The position numbers and the translations under genes are program-made. Of a DNA stretch of 64,000 nt, positions 30,546 to 39,800 are shown piece after piece. The notes under the pieces were generated by a model. It searched no databases and was not told the origin of the DNA. It was given only the letters and a program-made list of their open reading frames with translations. The stretch is from Azotobacter salinestris (GTDB taxonomy: Bacteria > Pseudomonadota > Gammaproteobacteria > Pseudomonadales > Pseudomonadaceae), in the NCBI RefSeq assembly GCF_009363155.1, contig NZ_CP045302.1:1067001-1131000 (forward strand), given 5' to 3'. How positions within the stretch are numbered: the first letter of the stretch is position 1; each line of letters begins with the position of its first letter.

Positions 30546-31175
30546 TCAAACCGCCTGCTCCTCCACGGTCGTCAGCAGCTTGTAGATCACCCTGGCGAAC
30601 GCCCGGCTCTTGGCCACGTTGTCGAGCACTTCCAGCGACAGCTTTTCATGATCGGTCATCGCGTCGAGCACGATGTCCTCCACGCGCTTGGGGAACAGGC
30701 CGTGCATTACCTGTTCGGCGGGCTGGCTGTTGACCTGAGCCATGACGTCTTCCTCGCGGCTGATGCGCTGGGCGATGCCGGTGAGGAAGTGCAGCTGGTC
30801 CTCGTCGCTGACTTCGGCGCCGAAGATGTCGTTGAGCGCCTCGATGATTTCCGAGAGCTGTTTCTTTTCCGGGTCGTGGGGCTTGCCGCTGCCCACGGCG
30901 CTGGCCGGGTCGAGGCTGTAGTCGCCCTGCTCCTCGCTCAGGCGCAGGTCGTGCTCGGCGCGTTTGGTCAGGCGGTAGTGGGTCAATTGCAGTTCGGAAA
31001 CGTCGATGTCGTCCTCCTGCAGGCGGTCGATGCGCAGCAGCGGGTGCAGGTGCTTGGCATAATCGAGCAGTTTTTGATAGTCGGCACTGCTGCGATAGAG
31101 GCGCGAATCGTCGAGCAGTTGATCCAGCAGTGAGCGGGCAGCCTCTGACTCGAACAGGTCTTGCTGATACATCAT
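30546..31175 (-). pseudogene. C-terminal remnant of a type I restriction HsdR subunit
   Basis: 209 codons resembling only the C-terminal helical domain of HsdR proteins: LLDYAKHLHPLLRI, a central IIEALNDIFGAEVSDEDQLHFLTGIAQ, and the end DNVAKSRAFARVIYKLL. Nuclease and helicase domains are absent. The complete hsdR at 36.8-40.3 kb has its own different C-terminus, so this is from a second system. It could also survive as a stand-alone protein: it has two tandem ATG starts and an intact frame. Last recognisable gene of the minus-strand island series. Confidence 0.6.
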
Positions 31176-31221
31176 GGCTGGTCACTTCGTCCTTGAATGA
31201 GTTCTGATGAGGCTCGGTCGA

Positions 31222-31854
31222 TCAGTCGCAAGAGTCGAGCGACGGATGCACGGCAAGCGCCCCGGCCAGCCCAGCGGCGAACAGGCGGACGATGGGCTCC
31301 GGAGTCAGCACCGCGACCTCCTGCCCGGCCGGGATGATCGGCTGCAGCGGCGAATAGCCGGCGAACGACCAACGCCACTGGTGGCCCTTCCAGAGCAGCA
31401 CGCACTCGCCGTCGTGCTCGATCATGCTGCCGTCCGGAAGCTCGGCGAGCTTCGCGGTCCAGGTACGCTGGCTGCCGTCATCGTTGAGGCGGGCGGCGTG
31501 CAGCAGGTTGTCGATGGCCTTGGCCGACAGGTCCTGCTGCTCCGGGAAGGCCCTGGCCCAGGCCGCCTTGAACCGCTTGTAGTCCGGGCAGCGGCATTCG
31601 GCGCAAGGGCGGTGGCCGGCGGCGTAGGCGGTCGGCTCGTCGAGGAAGAACAGCTCGGTGTAGCTGTTCGGCGCCATCAGCTCGCGCTTGCGCTCCTTGA
31701 AGGACAGCGCACAGGTGATCCACGGCTTGATCTTCCACGGGCTGACGATCTGCCGCTCGGCGTTGTGCAGTCGGCCGCGGTTGCCCATGAAGGTGCCGCG
31801 CGCGGAGACGGCATGCAGTTGGCTGTGGGGATCGACACGGTTTTGCAGGGGCAT
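31222..31854 (-). CDS. Conserved protein of unknown function with GHRPCAEC motif
   Basis: Protein of 210 residues. The central segment YTELFFLDEPTAYAAGHRPCAECRCPDYKRF has cysteines 84, 87 and 89 in a setting like the Ada metal-binding GxRPCxxC motif. I remember homologues in many bacteria annotated only as hypothetical, starting near KNRVTPxG...ARGTxMGNRGxLHD, which supports the start at 31854 (MPLQNRVDPH). Two stop/start overlaps around 31857-31869 couple it to the preceding gene. A DNA- or nucleotide-related role is a guess. Confidence 0.7.
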   Translation of the reverse strand: MPLQNRVDPHSQLHAVSARGTFMGNRGRLHNAERQIVSPWKIKPWITCALSFKERKRELMAPNSYTELFFLDEPTAYAAGHRPCAECRCPDYKRFKAAWARAFPEQQDLSAKAIDNLLHAARLNDDGSQRTWTAKLAELPDGSMIEHDGECVLLWKGHQWRWSFAGYSPLQPIIPAGQEVAVLTPEPIVRLFAAGLAGALAVHPSLDSCD

Positions 31855-31856
31855 GA

Positions 31857-32732
31857 CTAGCAAGTCCATTCAGTTGCGTTACGTTGTGGGCGAGCAAAGC
31901 GTTGGCGGTCCTGGTTGATGCGGGCGACCACATCGTGCAGACCATCACTCAACAGGCTTGCCTCGGTGTCCTGGCGCATTTGCACAAGCCAGGGCGAGTC
32001 GCCAGAAAAATGCCCCCAGAACTCGTGATCTGCCGCAAGCGGGTGCGGCTTGGCTTTCCGCAGCAACTCGGGGATCAGCCCCTGGCAGTGACTCAGCGTG
32101 TGCAGGCTCGCTGCTGGCATGACCGAGCGGCGCATGATTGCCCCATGGACATGCGCCAAGGCCAACATTTGCATCAAATGCAGCACGCCGGGAGGGTGAC
32201 CGAAGTGCGAGCCCAGAGTCAGGTGGTAGTAGCGGCTCAGATAGTCGTCATCCACATCCAAAAACTCTTCGAGCACCACGGCGAAGTAGCCCGATGAGTC
32301 TGCCGTGATGACCGCGCTGTCGCTGGTGAGCAGATGCAGCTTGTAGCGGAGCCGCTGGTCAGCCTGTGAGGCATGCTCCCGAAACCACGCATGCAGCTTG
32401 CCGGGGTTCTTATAGCTGTCGATCAGCGTATGAGCTTGCTCGGAGATACCATCCAGCCAGTCTGGATTCAGGGCGAAAAAATCCGCCATCCAGTTTATGT
32501 GAGACGGCCTGATAACCCTCTTGAGCTCGTCGGCATTGGACAGCTCGAACTGCGTCGGCTGCAGATCGGCTGGCAACAGCCGGTTGATCTGCGTGCGCTC
32601 GATACCATGGGCCTCGAATGCCTGCAGGACACGTGCGGCCTGCAGGCGAACAGGATTGGCGCGATTCTGTAGCCAGCCGATTACTCGGAAAAGAGGGCCG
32701 AACAACGATTGGGCAATTTGCAGCAAATCCAT
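31857..32732 (-). CDS. Unknown protein of the restriction island
   Basis: Protein of 291 residues; no signal peptide. Predicted mainly helical. The N-terminal 60 residues (LQIAQSLFGPLFRVIGWLQNRANP; AARVLQAFEAHGIERTQINRLLP) look like a small helical, perhaps HTH-like, domain. The middle contains SDSAVITADSSGYFAVVLEEFLDVDDDYLSRYYHL. I do not recognise the family. It follows hsdS after 35 bases on the same strand, so it may be an accessory part of the defence island. Confidence 0.6.
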   Translation of the reverse strand: MDLLQIAQSLFGPLFRVIGWLQNRANPVRLQAARVLQAFEAHGIERTQINRLLPADLQPTQFELSNADELKRVIRPSHINWMADFFALNPDWLDGISEQAHTLIDSYKNPGKLHAWFREHASQADQRLRYKLHLLTSDSAVITADSSGYFAVVLEEFLDVDDDYLSRYYHLTLGSHFGHPPGVLHLMQMLALAHVHGAIMRRSVMPAASLHTLSHCQGLIPELLRKAKPHPLAADHEFWGHFSGDSPWLVQMRQDTEASLLSDGLHDVVARINQDRQRFARPQRNATEWTC

Positions 32733-32767
32733 GGGCGATCCTTGCGTCTGCAGGGTCCAGTAGTGGC

Positions 32768-34117
32768 TCAGGCGTTCTCTTTCGTCTTGCGTCCGCGCCT
32801 GGCTTTGAGTGCACTCGTACGCTGAGCCTGAATGCGTTCCAGCAGAACGCTGGCCGGTTCGTCGTTCGGGTCCTGCGGCACCAGTTCGCCGCGGAAGGCC
32901 TTGGCGAGGATGCTCCGGGTCAGGCGGTCGATGCGTGTTTTCGCCTCGTTGACCTTGGCTTCCAGCTGGTCGGCGAAGGCGAACAGTTGCTCGACGCGGC
33001 GGACGATTTCGGTTTGTTCGGCAGGCGGCGGAATATGAACAGGGATTTCGTTCATGTTTTTCTGATTCAGCTTCGGCTGGGCTGATCCGCTAACCCACGG
33101 CGTGATATCGAGAGTATTCAGGTAGATCGCCAAGTAAGCATTTGAATGCCCGGGTGGGCTGGCAATGACGTGGGCGTGATTGTTCACCCAGATCTGCCCT
33201 TTGGCGAGGAAGGCAATAGGTTTGGCACGAGTCAGAAGGTTCGCACCATCTTCACCAACCAGCACAAACTCGCCGTCGTGCGTATAGCCGTCAATGCTAT
33301 CGATCTGCCCCGTCGCACCGAAATAGGGATACCCGCCCCTCCGAGACTCGCGCTCTTTGGCCGAGATAGGCTTGCGAGCACCATCATGGTTGATGGCGTA
33401 GCGCCCCAAAGGAACTACAGACCAGCCGGTAGGCAAGTCGGCACTGTCACACTGCAGCTCACCACCCGATTGGACTCCACGCCATTCCTCCGTCAACCGC
33501 CCGGAAACGGCGGCGGCGAGGACGGACTGGCGGAAGCGTTTGAGCAGCGCGGGGATGCCGTCGATGCGGGCTTTCAGGGTATTGACCTGGGCCAGCAGTT
33601 CGTCGAGCTTGGCGGCGATGCGGGTTTGTTCGGCGAGCGGCGGCAGCGGTATGCGAATTTCTCTCAGCGCTTGCTGGGAAATGTTGCGCATTGACAACTG
33701 ATTGCCTGTAGCGAGATTTTCGATCTGCTTTCGGCCAGCCTGCGAACGCAGACAAACCAGCAGCCATGACTTGGCCTCGTCGGGAAGCACAAGGCGCAGA
33801 ACCTTGTCGCTGAGGTAGAGACTCTTCGAGATCTTCTTGACTAAAACGCAGGAGCCAACAAGCTCAAGCGTGTTGGCCCGCGAAATCAGGAAGTCGCCGA
33901 GCTGAATCTTTTCTTCTGGCTTGAGGTGGCTCGAATCAAACAGCGTCTTGCTTTCCTGCTCATCGAACTCCCCCCAAGTAACCGCACTGATTTTTACCAG
34001 CCCATTTTCATCGCCCTGCGGTGGCCGCTCTTCGCACTTGACGCTCTTGCCTGTCTCGATGCGCTCGACAATGTCGCCAAGCGTGCAGGCAGCCCAGCCA
34101 CTCGGCAACTCACTCAT
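32768..34117 (-). CDS. hsdS: Type I restriction-modification specificity subunit HsdS
   Basis: Protein of 449 residues with two target-recognition domains (about 5-160 and 215-375) separated by the conserved central helices PLAEQTRIAAKLDELLAQ...SVLAAAVSGRL (158-207), mirrored at the C-terminus by PPAEQTEIVRRVEQLFAFADQL...SILAKAFRGEL. It sets the bipartite DNA target for the HsdM/HsdR complex. The ATG at 34117 overlaps the hsdM stop by eight bases (GGATGAGTGA), giving strong coupling. Confidence 0.93.
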   Translation of the reverse strand: MSELPSGWAACTLGDIVERIETGKSVKCEERPPQGDENGLVKISAVTWGEFDEQESKTLFDSSHLKPEEKIQLGDFLISRANTLELVGSCVLVKKISKSLYLSDKVLRLVLPDEAKSWLLVCLRSQAGRKQIENLATGNQLSMRNISQQALREIRIPLPPLAEQTRIAAKLDELLAQVNTLKARIDGIPALLKRFRQSVLAAAVSGRLTEEWRGVQSGGELQCDSADLPTGWSVVPLGRYAINHDGARKPISAKERESRRGGYPYFGATGQIDSIDGYTHDGEFVLVGEDGANLLTRAKPIAFLAKGQIWVNNHAHVIASPPGHSNAYLAIYLNTLDITPWVSGSAQPKLNQKNMNEIPVHIPPPAEQTEIVRRVEQLFAFADQLEAKVNEAKTRIDRLTRSILAKAFRGELVPQDPNDEPASVLLERIQAQRTSALKARRGRKTKENA

Positions 34118-35660
34118 CCCCAGCCCCTTCTGCAACCACTTCCAACCCCATCACCTCCGCCAGCATGCGCTTCTGCGCTGTAGCCTCGTCCCCCGCGCCC
34201 AGCGCCTGCATCAGCGCATCCAGCTCGCGCAGCGCCTCGGTCAGTTCGGCCATGGCTTCGCCGGCAAGCACTTCCGGGGTGGGCAGGTCGGCGGCGTCGA
34301 TGCTGCTGTCGTCCTTCAGCCAGCTGATGTCCAGCGAGTCGCCGCGCTCGGCGATCTCCTTGCGGGTGAAGCAGCGGAAGCGGCTGGCCTCGCCGATGCC
34401 CTCGACGTTCTCGGCGCGCAGGCTGTTGCCGTTGGGGTCCTCGCCGTAGGCGTCCTCGAAGGGCTTGAGATGCGCGGCGCCGAACGGGGTGCGCTTGCCG
34501 AAGCTGGGCATGTTGCTGCGCAGATCAAAAATCCACACGCGCTTGGTGCAGCCCTCTTCCTGCCGGGGATCGTCCGCCGTGCCCTTCTGGAAGAACAGCA
34601 CGTTGGTCTTCACCCCCTGGGCGTAGAAGATGCCGGTGGGCAGGCGCAGGATAGTGTGCAGGTTGCACTTGTCCATCAGGTCGCGGCGCACTTCGGTGCC
34701 GACCCCGGCCTCGAACAGCACGTTGTCCGGCAGCACCACGGCGGCGCGTCCGCCAGGCTTGAGGCCACGGTAGATGTGCTGGAGGAAGGCCAGCTGCTTG
34801 TTGCTGGTGCGGTAGGTGAGGTCGTCGCGGGTCGGCCCACCGCCGCCCTTGGCGGTGCCGAAGGGCGGATTGGAGAGGATGACATCGACCTTCGGCAGCC
34901 CGGCGCCGGTCTGGCCGAGGGCGTTGCCCAGGTGCACCACGCCCTCGGCGTCGCCTTCCATGCCGTGCAGCAGGCAGTTCATCAGCGCCAGCCGGCGGGT
35001 GCCGGGCACCAGCTCGATGCCGACGTAGGCCTGGGTGCGCTGGAAGCGGCGGGCCTTGTCGTCGAGATCGTAGAGGTCGTCGGTGTGCTGCTTGATGTAG
35101 GCGTCGGCGGCGATCAGAAAGCCCGCGGTGCCGGCGGCCGGGTCCTGGATGGTCTCGCCCGGCTGCGGACGGATGCAGCGGATGATGCTGTCGATCAGCG
35201 GGCGCGGAGTGAAGTACTGGCCGGCGCCGGACTTGGTCTCGCTGGCGTTCTTCTCCAAGAGGCCTTCGTAGAGATCGCCGAGGCCGTCCTCGCGGGCACT
35301 GAACCAGTCGATGCCGTCGAGGCTTTTGATCAGTTGTTCGAGGTGGCGCGGCTCCTTGAGACGGGTCTGAGCGTCGGCGTAGATGGCGGCGATCAGCGGG
35401 TCGCTGTTCTGGCCGAGGTCGAGGAGCATCTGCCGGTAGTGGTTGAGCAGGTTGAGCCCGGACTTGCCGGCCAGATCCGGCCAGCGCGCGCCGGCGGGCA
35501 GCTTGTGGCCGAAGTCGTCGTTGTTCTGCACCTGCTCGTATTCCATCTTGATGAACAGCAACAGGACCAGCTCGGTGACGTAGTCGCTGTAGTTGATGCC
35601 GTCGTCGCGCAGGACGTCGCAGAGGTTCCAGAGTTTCTGGACGATGTCGGAATTGGTCAT
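34110..35660 (-). CDS. hsdM: Type I restriction-modification N6-adenine methyltransferase HsdM
   Basis: Protein of 516 residues. N-terminal HsdM helical domain, SAM motif I DPAAGTAGF (173-181) and catalytic NPPF (264-267). With HsdS it methylates the host's recognition sites; with HsdR it restricts unmodified DNA. The gene follows the Abi gene by 39 bases and overlaps hsdS. Whole frame intact. Confidence 0.95.
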   Translation of the reverse strand: MTNSDIVQKLWNLCDVLRDDGINYSDYVTELVLLLFIKMEYEQVQNNDDFGHKLPAGARWPDLAGKSGLNLLNHYRQMLLDLGQNSDPLIAAIYADAQTRLKEPRHLEQLIKSLDGIDWFSAREDGLGDLYEGLLEKNASETKSGAGQYFTPRPLIDSIIRCIRPQPGETIQDPAAGTAGFLIAADAYIKQHTDDLYDLDDKARRFQRTQAYVGIELVPGTRRLALMNCLLHGMEGDAEGVVHLGNALGQTGAGLPKVDVILSNPPFGTAKGGGGPTRDDLTYRTSNKQLAFLQHIYRGLKPGGRAAVVLPDNVLFEAGVGTEVRRDLMDKCNLHTILRLPTGIFYAQGVKTNVLFFQKGTADDPRQEEGCTKRVWIFDLRSNMPSFGKRTPFGAAHLKPFEDAYGEDPNGNSLRAENVEGIGEASRFRCFTRKEIAERGDSLDISWLKDDSSIDAADLPTPEVLAGEAMAELTEALRELDALMQALGAGDEATAQKRMLAEVMGLEVVAEGAGDE

Positions 35661-35699
35661 GGGGTACTCGTGGCCAAACAGGTGTTCGGAAAGCCGGCG

Positions 35700-36695
35700 T
35701 CAGTGTGGCGCCTGCCAGAAGGGGTCTTGCTGCCAGTCCTGCGGGAAGCCCATGGCGCGCAGGTCGACCTCGGGAAACTCGGCCAGCAGATCATGCAGGC
35801 GTCGGTCCCAGCTGGTGTGCGGGCTGACCTGACGCATCAGGTGGTTGAGGATGCACAGCACCGGGAACATGCGATTGTGCGCGCCGGGCCTGCGCAACTG
35901 TTCGGGCCAGGGGAAGGCGGGCTTCTTCGGCAGCTCGGGGCGAATGCCCAGCTCGCGGTTCCACAGCCGGGCATGGTGGGCGCAGATGTTGCGGACGGTG
36001 GTCAGGGTGTGCAGCCAGGATTCCAGCAGCGGTGCGACCAGACCGAGGCGCCTGGCGATGGCCTTGCGGTCGGCGTCATGCGCCAGCCCCGCATAGAGGT
36101 GGGACAGGTCGCCCAGCGTCAGCTCTTCCATCATCGCCCAGCCGGGCATCAGCTCAGGCTCGCGGTAGGTCAGCGGGTAGTGGCGGGCGTAGCTTTCCCG
36201 GGCGCGCTGCTGCTTGAGCTGGGCCTTGCGCTGCTCGTCGGGGAGCCGGTCGATGCGCCGGCAGTCCCGTTCGTAGTCGTGCAGGGCTCGCTGCTGCTTG
36301 TCACGCACGCTGCCGAGCAGACGCTGGTGGTCGTACTGGCGCTGGAAGCAGGCGGCCTGCAGATACCAGTGGGCGCCACGGTTCGGCCCCATGTGGTTGC
36401 TGATCGCGGCGCGGGCGGCCACTTCCACCCGCTCGATGGCGTCCATCGCCAGCAGGCGCAGGCGGCGGTCGAAGTCGTAGAGGCGGGTCAGGCTGCGAAA
36501 GCCGGTGCCGGAACGGAAGCCGTGCTGCGGATCGTCGGCGAGCTGGAAGGGCCGCATGTAGGGCGTCAGGCGGAAGAAGCTGACTGCCTCGAGGAAGTGG
36601 CGGGCGCGTGCTTCGTCCTGGATCTGCAGGCCGCGCGCCTTGAGCAGGGCGATCTGCCCGGCGATATCGATGGCGGGCTTGTCGAAGACCCTCAT
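35700..36695 (-). CDS. Abi family (AbiD/AbiF, Abi_2) HEPN protein
   Basis: Protein of 331 residues. The Abi_2 family layout is visible: an N-terminal ALLKARGLQIQDEARARHFLEAVSFFRLTPYMRPF, then YDFDRRLRLLAMDAIERVEVAARAAISNHMG, and a C-terminal HEPN RNase motif R235-NICA-H240-H241 (Rx4H). Such proteins act in phage defence by abortive infection, probably cutting RNA. ATG at 36695 chosen because the family starts shortly before the helix; three upstream codons exist in frame. It is placed between hsdR and hsdM, an arrangement seen in other type I loci. A structured RNA gene lies directly upstream. Confidence 0.85.
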   Translation of the reverse strand: MRVFDKPAIDIAGQIALLKARGLQIQDEARARHFLEAVSFFRLTPYMRPFQLADDPQHGFRSGTGFRSLTRLYDFDRRLRLLAMDAIERVEVAARAAISNHMGPNRGAHWYLQAACFQRQYDHQRLLGSVRDKQQRALHDYERDCRRIDRLPDEQRKAQLKQQRARESYARHYPLTYREPELMPGWAMMEELTLGDLSHLYAGLAHDADRKAIARRLGLVAPLLESWLHTLTTVRNICAHHARLWNRELGIRPELPKKPAFPWPEQLRRPGAHNRMFPVLCILNHLMRQVSPHTSWDRRLHDLLAEFPEVDLRAMGFPQDWQQDPFWQAPH

Positions 36696-36715
36696 GCGAC
36701 ACAATCTCCAGGCAT

Positions 36716-36770
36716 AAAAAACCCGCTCAATTTGTGCGTAGCTGCCGAAGCAGCCATAGGCATGGCGGGT
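36716..36770 (-). ncRNA. Predicted structured RNA upstream of the Abi gene
   Basis: Minus strand: an outer stem ACCCGC (36765-36770) with GCGGGT (36721-36726), enclosing an inner stem-loop of GGCTGC/GCAGCT around a UUCG loop (about 36738-36757) and a single-stranded part CGCACAAATTGA, ending in a run of six T. Total about 55-60 nt. A promoter with TTGCAA (36806-36811), a 17-base spacer and TAGGCT (36783-36788) would start it almost exactly at the outer stem. Rfam describes an abiF-associated RNA with a terminator-like 3' end; I believe this belongs there or is functionally equal, but could not run a covariance search. Confidence 0.6.
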
Positions 36771-36782
36771 GTATTGCGCGCA

Positions 36783-36811
36783 AGCCTATTCACAAGCGTC
36801 CGGTTTTGCAA
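36783..36811 (-). promoter_or_regulatory. Candidate promoter of the Abi-associated RNA
   Basis: TTGCAA and TAGGCT with 17 bases between them on the minus strand, in the 148-base gap between hsdR and the Abi gene. Matches to consensus are moderate (4/6 and 3/6); the spacing and the distance to the RNA structure make it credible. Confidence 0.4.
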
Positions 36812-36843
36812 GGACTCTGGCTCCATGTCGATGGGCGGGCGCT

Positions 36844-39800
36844 TCAGCTCGCCACCGGCCACAGGTTATCGTTCAGCGCTTCCAGCACCACGGCCAGGTG
36901 GCCGCCGAGGCGCTTGTCGAGCTGCCGGCTACCGCCGTCGTTCTTGAAGGCCTCGCCGATCTGCCTGTCGTCGATCACTACCTCATGCACCAGCTGCTTG
37001 GCGAGGCGCTCCAGCCACTTGCGCTGTACCGGCGTCCACGGCTGCAGGGCGTAGATCGTCTGCATGGCGTTAGCCACCCGCTGCTCGAACGGCAGCAGGG
37101 CTTCGCCGAGGGCGGCGCGGCGGATGAAGCCGATGATGCTGGCGGCGATTTCCTGGTTGGTCTGGTTGCGCCAGGCGCTCTGCAGGCTGGCTTCGCTGAA
37201 GCCGTGCCCATCCAGCAGCAGGCGCACCTCGCGCAGCTGTTCGCGGGTCAGGTCCTGCGGGCGGTTGACCACCACGCCGAGGGCCACCGACTGGTTGAGC
37301 TGGTTCCTGATGAAGTCGTTGAAGCTTTCCAGGTAGTCGACCGGCTTCTGGTTGGCGCCGTAGTTCTGTTCGCGCACCAGCAGCTCGTCGCTGTGGGTAG
37401 AAATGACCGGGTAGTTTTCCGAGCCGAGCAGCGCGTTGACCGCGGCGAGCTGGTCGAGCAGCTGGGCGTGCTGGCGGACGAACTGCGCAGCCTGCTGCGG
37501 ACCGAGCTGGTGCAGGTGCTGGTGCAGCTTGTCCGGCGCCACGCCCCAGGCGTCTTCCAGTTCGGCGAGCTTGTGCTTGAGCGTCGGCTTGTCCTCGGCC
37601 TTATGGCTGGCCTTGCGCAGGATGCGCATGACCCGCTGGCTGAGCTGGTCGAGCACGTCGTGGGCATGGCTGCTGTCCGGCTGGCTGCCGGGAGCGTCGA
37701 GGCTGGCCGGGTTGATCAGCTCGTTGACCAGTTGCTCGAGGCTGACGTTGGGATCCTTGACCAGCGGCTTCATGGTGTCCACCGGCTCGAGGCTGGCGTA
37801 GAGGTCGACCGGGTCGTAGATGCGGAACACGGTCTTGCCGATTTCATCGCAGCGGCGGGTGGCGCGGCCCTTCATCTGTTCGTAGAGGATGCGCGAGCGC
37901 ACCCGGCGCATGAACACCAGGTGGCAGATGCGCGGCACGTCGATGCCGGTGGTGAGCAGGTCGACGGTGATGGCGATGCTCGGGTAACGCTCGTTCTTGT
38001 ACTGACGGATCAGCTGTTCGACCTTGTCGCTCTGCCCGGTGATGATCTGCACGGCGGCCTGGTTGTACTGCTCGCCGTGGACTTCCTTGAAGGCCTCGTC
38101 GAGCAGGTTCTTGACCCGCTCGGCGTGGGCCTGGTTGACGCAGAAGATCATCGCCTTCTCGTCGCCCAGCGGGTCGAGCTCCTGGGCCAGCTGCTCGCAG
38201 ATCACCTGGTCGAAGCCGGGGGTGATGACCCGGCGGTTGAAGGATTCGATCTCGAAGTCGAGTTCGTCTTCCAGCTCCGCCACGTCCACCTCGCCGGTGG
38301 CGGTGTTGATGACGCTGACGCTGTCGCCCTTGGCGAAATGGATGCCGTTCTGGCTGAGCAGGGTCTTGTAGCGGATCGGCGGTTCGTGGTCGATCAGCCA
38401 GTCGTCGGCCACCGCCTCGCGGTAGCTGTAGGTGAACACCGGGGCGCCGAAGATCTCGCTGGTGTGCTTGGCCGGGGTGGCGGTGAGGCCGATGCGGCAG
38501 GCGTCGAAGTACTCCAGCACGCGGCGGTACTGGGACAGGTACTGGCTGTGGTCGCGCACGGCCAGCTCGCCCTCGGTCATCTCCTGGTCGAGGGTGTAAC
38601 CGCGGTGCGCCTCGTCGACGATGATGCAGTCGAAGGCGTCGATGGGCGGCGGCTGGTCGGACTGGAAGATGCGCCGCACCATGGCCTGCACGGTGGCGAC
38701 CTGGATGCGCGTTTCGGCCTCGGCGGCCATGTCGCCGAGCTGCTTGATGTCATAGATCTGCGCCAGGGTGTGGTTCTGCTCGAGGGCCGCCTCGTTGAAA
38801 GCGTCGAGGGCCTGCTGGCCGAGGGCGCTGCGGTCGACCAGGAACAGGATGCGGCGGAAGCGCTCGGCTTTCAGCAGCCGGTACATCAGGCCGATGATGG
38901 TGCGCGTCTTGCCGGTGCCGGTGGCCATGGCCAGCAGGCACTGGCGGCGGTTGGCGGCCAGCGCCTGCTCCACCGCTTTGATGGCGTTTTCCTGGTAGTC
39001 GCGCAGCCGCAGGTAGGCGAAGCCTTCCTGCTGGAGCCTGGCCTCGGCCTCGGCGCGGCTGCGCTTGAGCAGGTCGAGCAGGCCCTCGGGGGTGTGGAAG
39101 TCCTGCAGCGGGCGGCGCAGATTGGCCGGGCTGCGCAGGTCGCGGAACCAGATGCCGGACTGTTCGGCGAGCTGCTTGATGTACGGGCGGCCATTGCAGG
39201 CGAAGGCGAACGGCACGCGGAACTGGCCGCCCTGCCCGTCCGCCCAGCCGTCGCCCTCGCCGCTCAGCAGCCAGGCCGGCTGCAGCTCGCCCTGGAGCAC
39301 GAACTGGCGGGCGTAGCGCTCGGCCTGATGGATGCGGTCGGCGATGTTGATGCGCTTGCGTTTGGCCTCGACGATGGCCACCGGGGTGAGGCCGGCGAAC
39401 AGCACGTAGTCGGCCGCCTCGCCCGGCTTGCTGGTCGGCCACTCGGCGATGGCCTTGTGCTTGCCCTTTTCCGGGCGGGCGCCCTTGCGCCAGGTGAGGT
39501 CGAGCGAGTCGGCTTCCCAGCCGGCATCGTTGAGCTGCTGGTCGATGAGGATGCGGGTCAGGTCTTCGTTGAGGTCGAACTGGCTGCTGGCCTGCTGCGT
39601 CCTGTGCATGACCTGCTGGGCGGCCTGCGGCTGGCTCTCCAGCTGCTGGTGCAGCGCCTGCAGACGCTCCTCGAACTCGGCGCGGGTCCTGGCCAGCGCG
39701 GCCTCGTGCTCCAGGGCGAGCTGCTCGTAGGTGCGCGCCTCCTCGTCCATCTGCCCGGCGAGGCTGGCGTACTCGTCATTCTCCCGTGCCAGCAGCTCGG

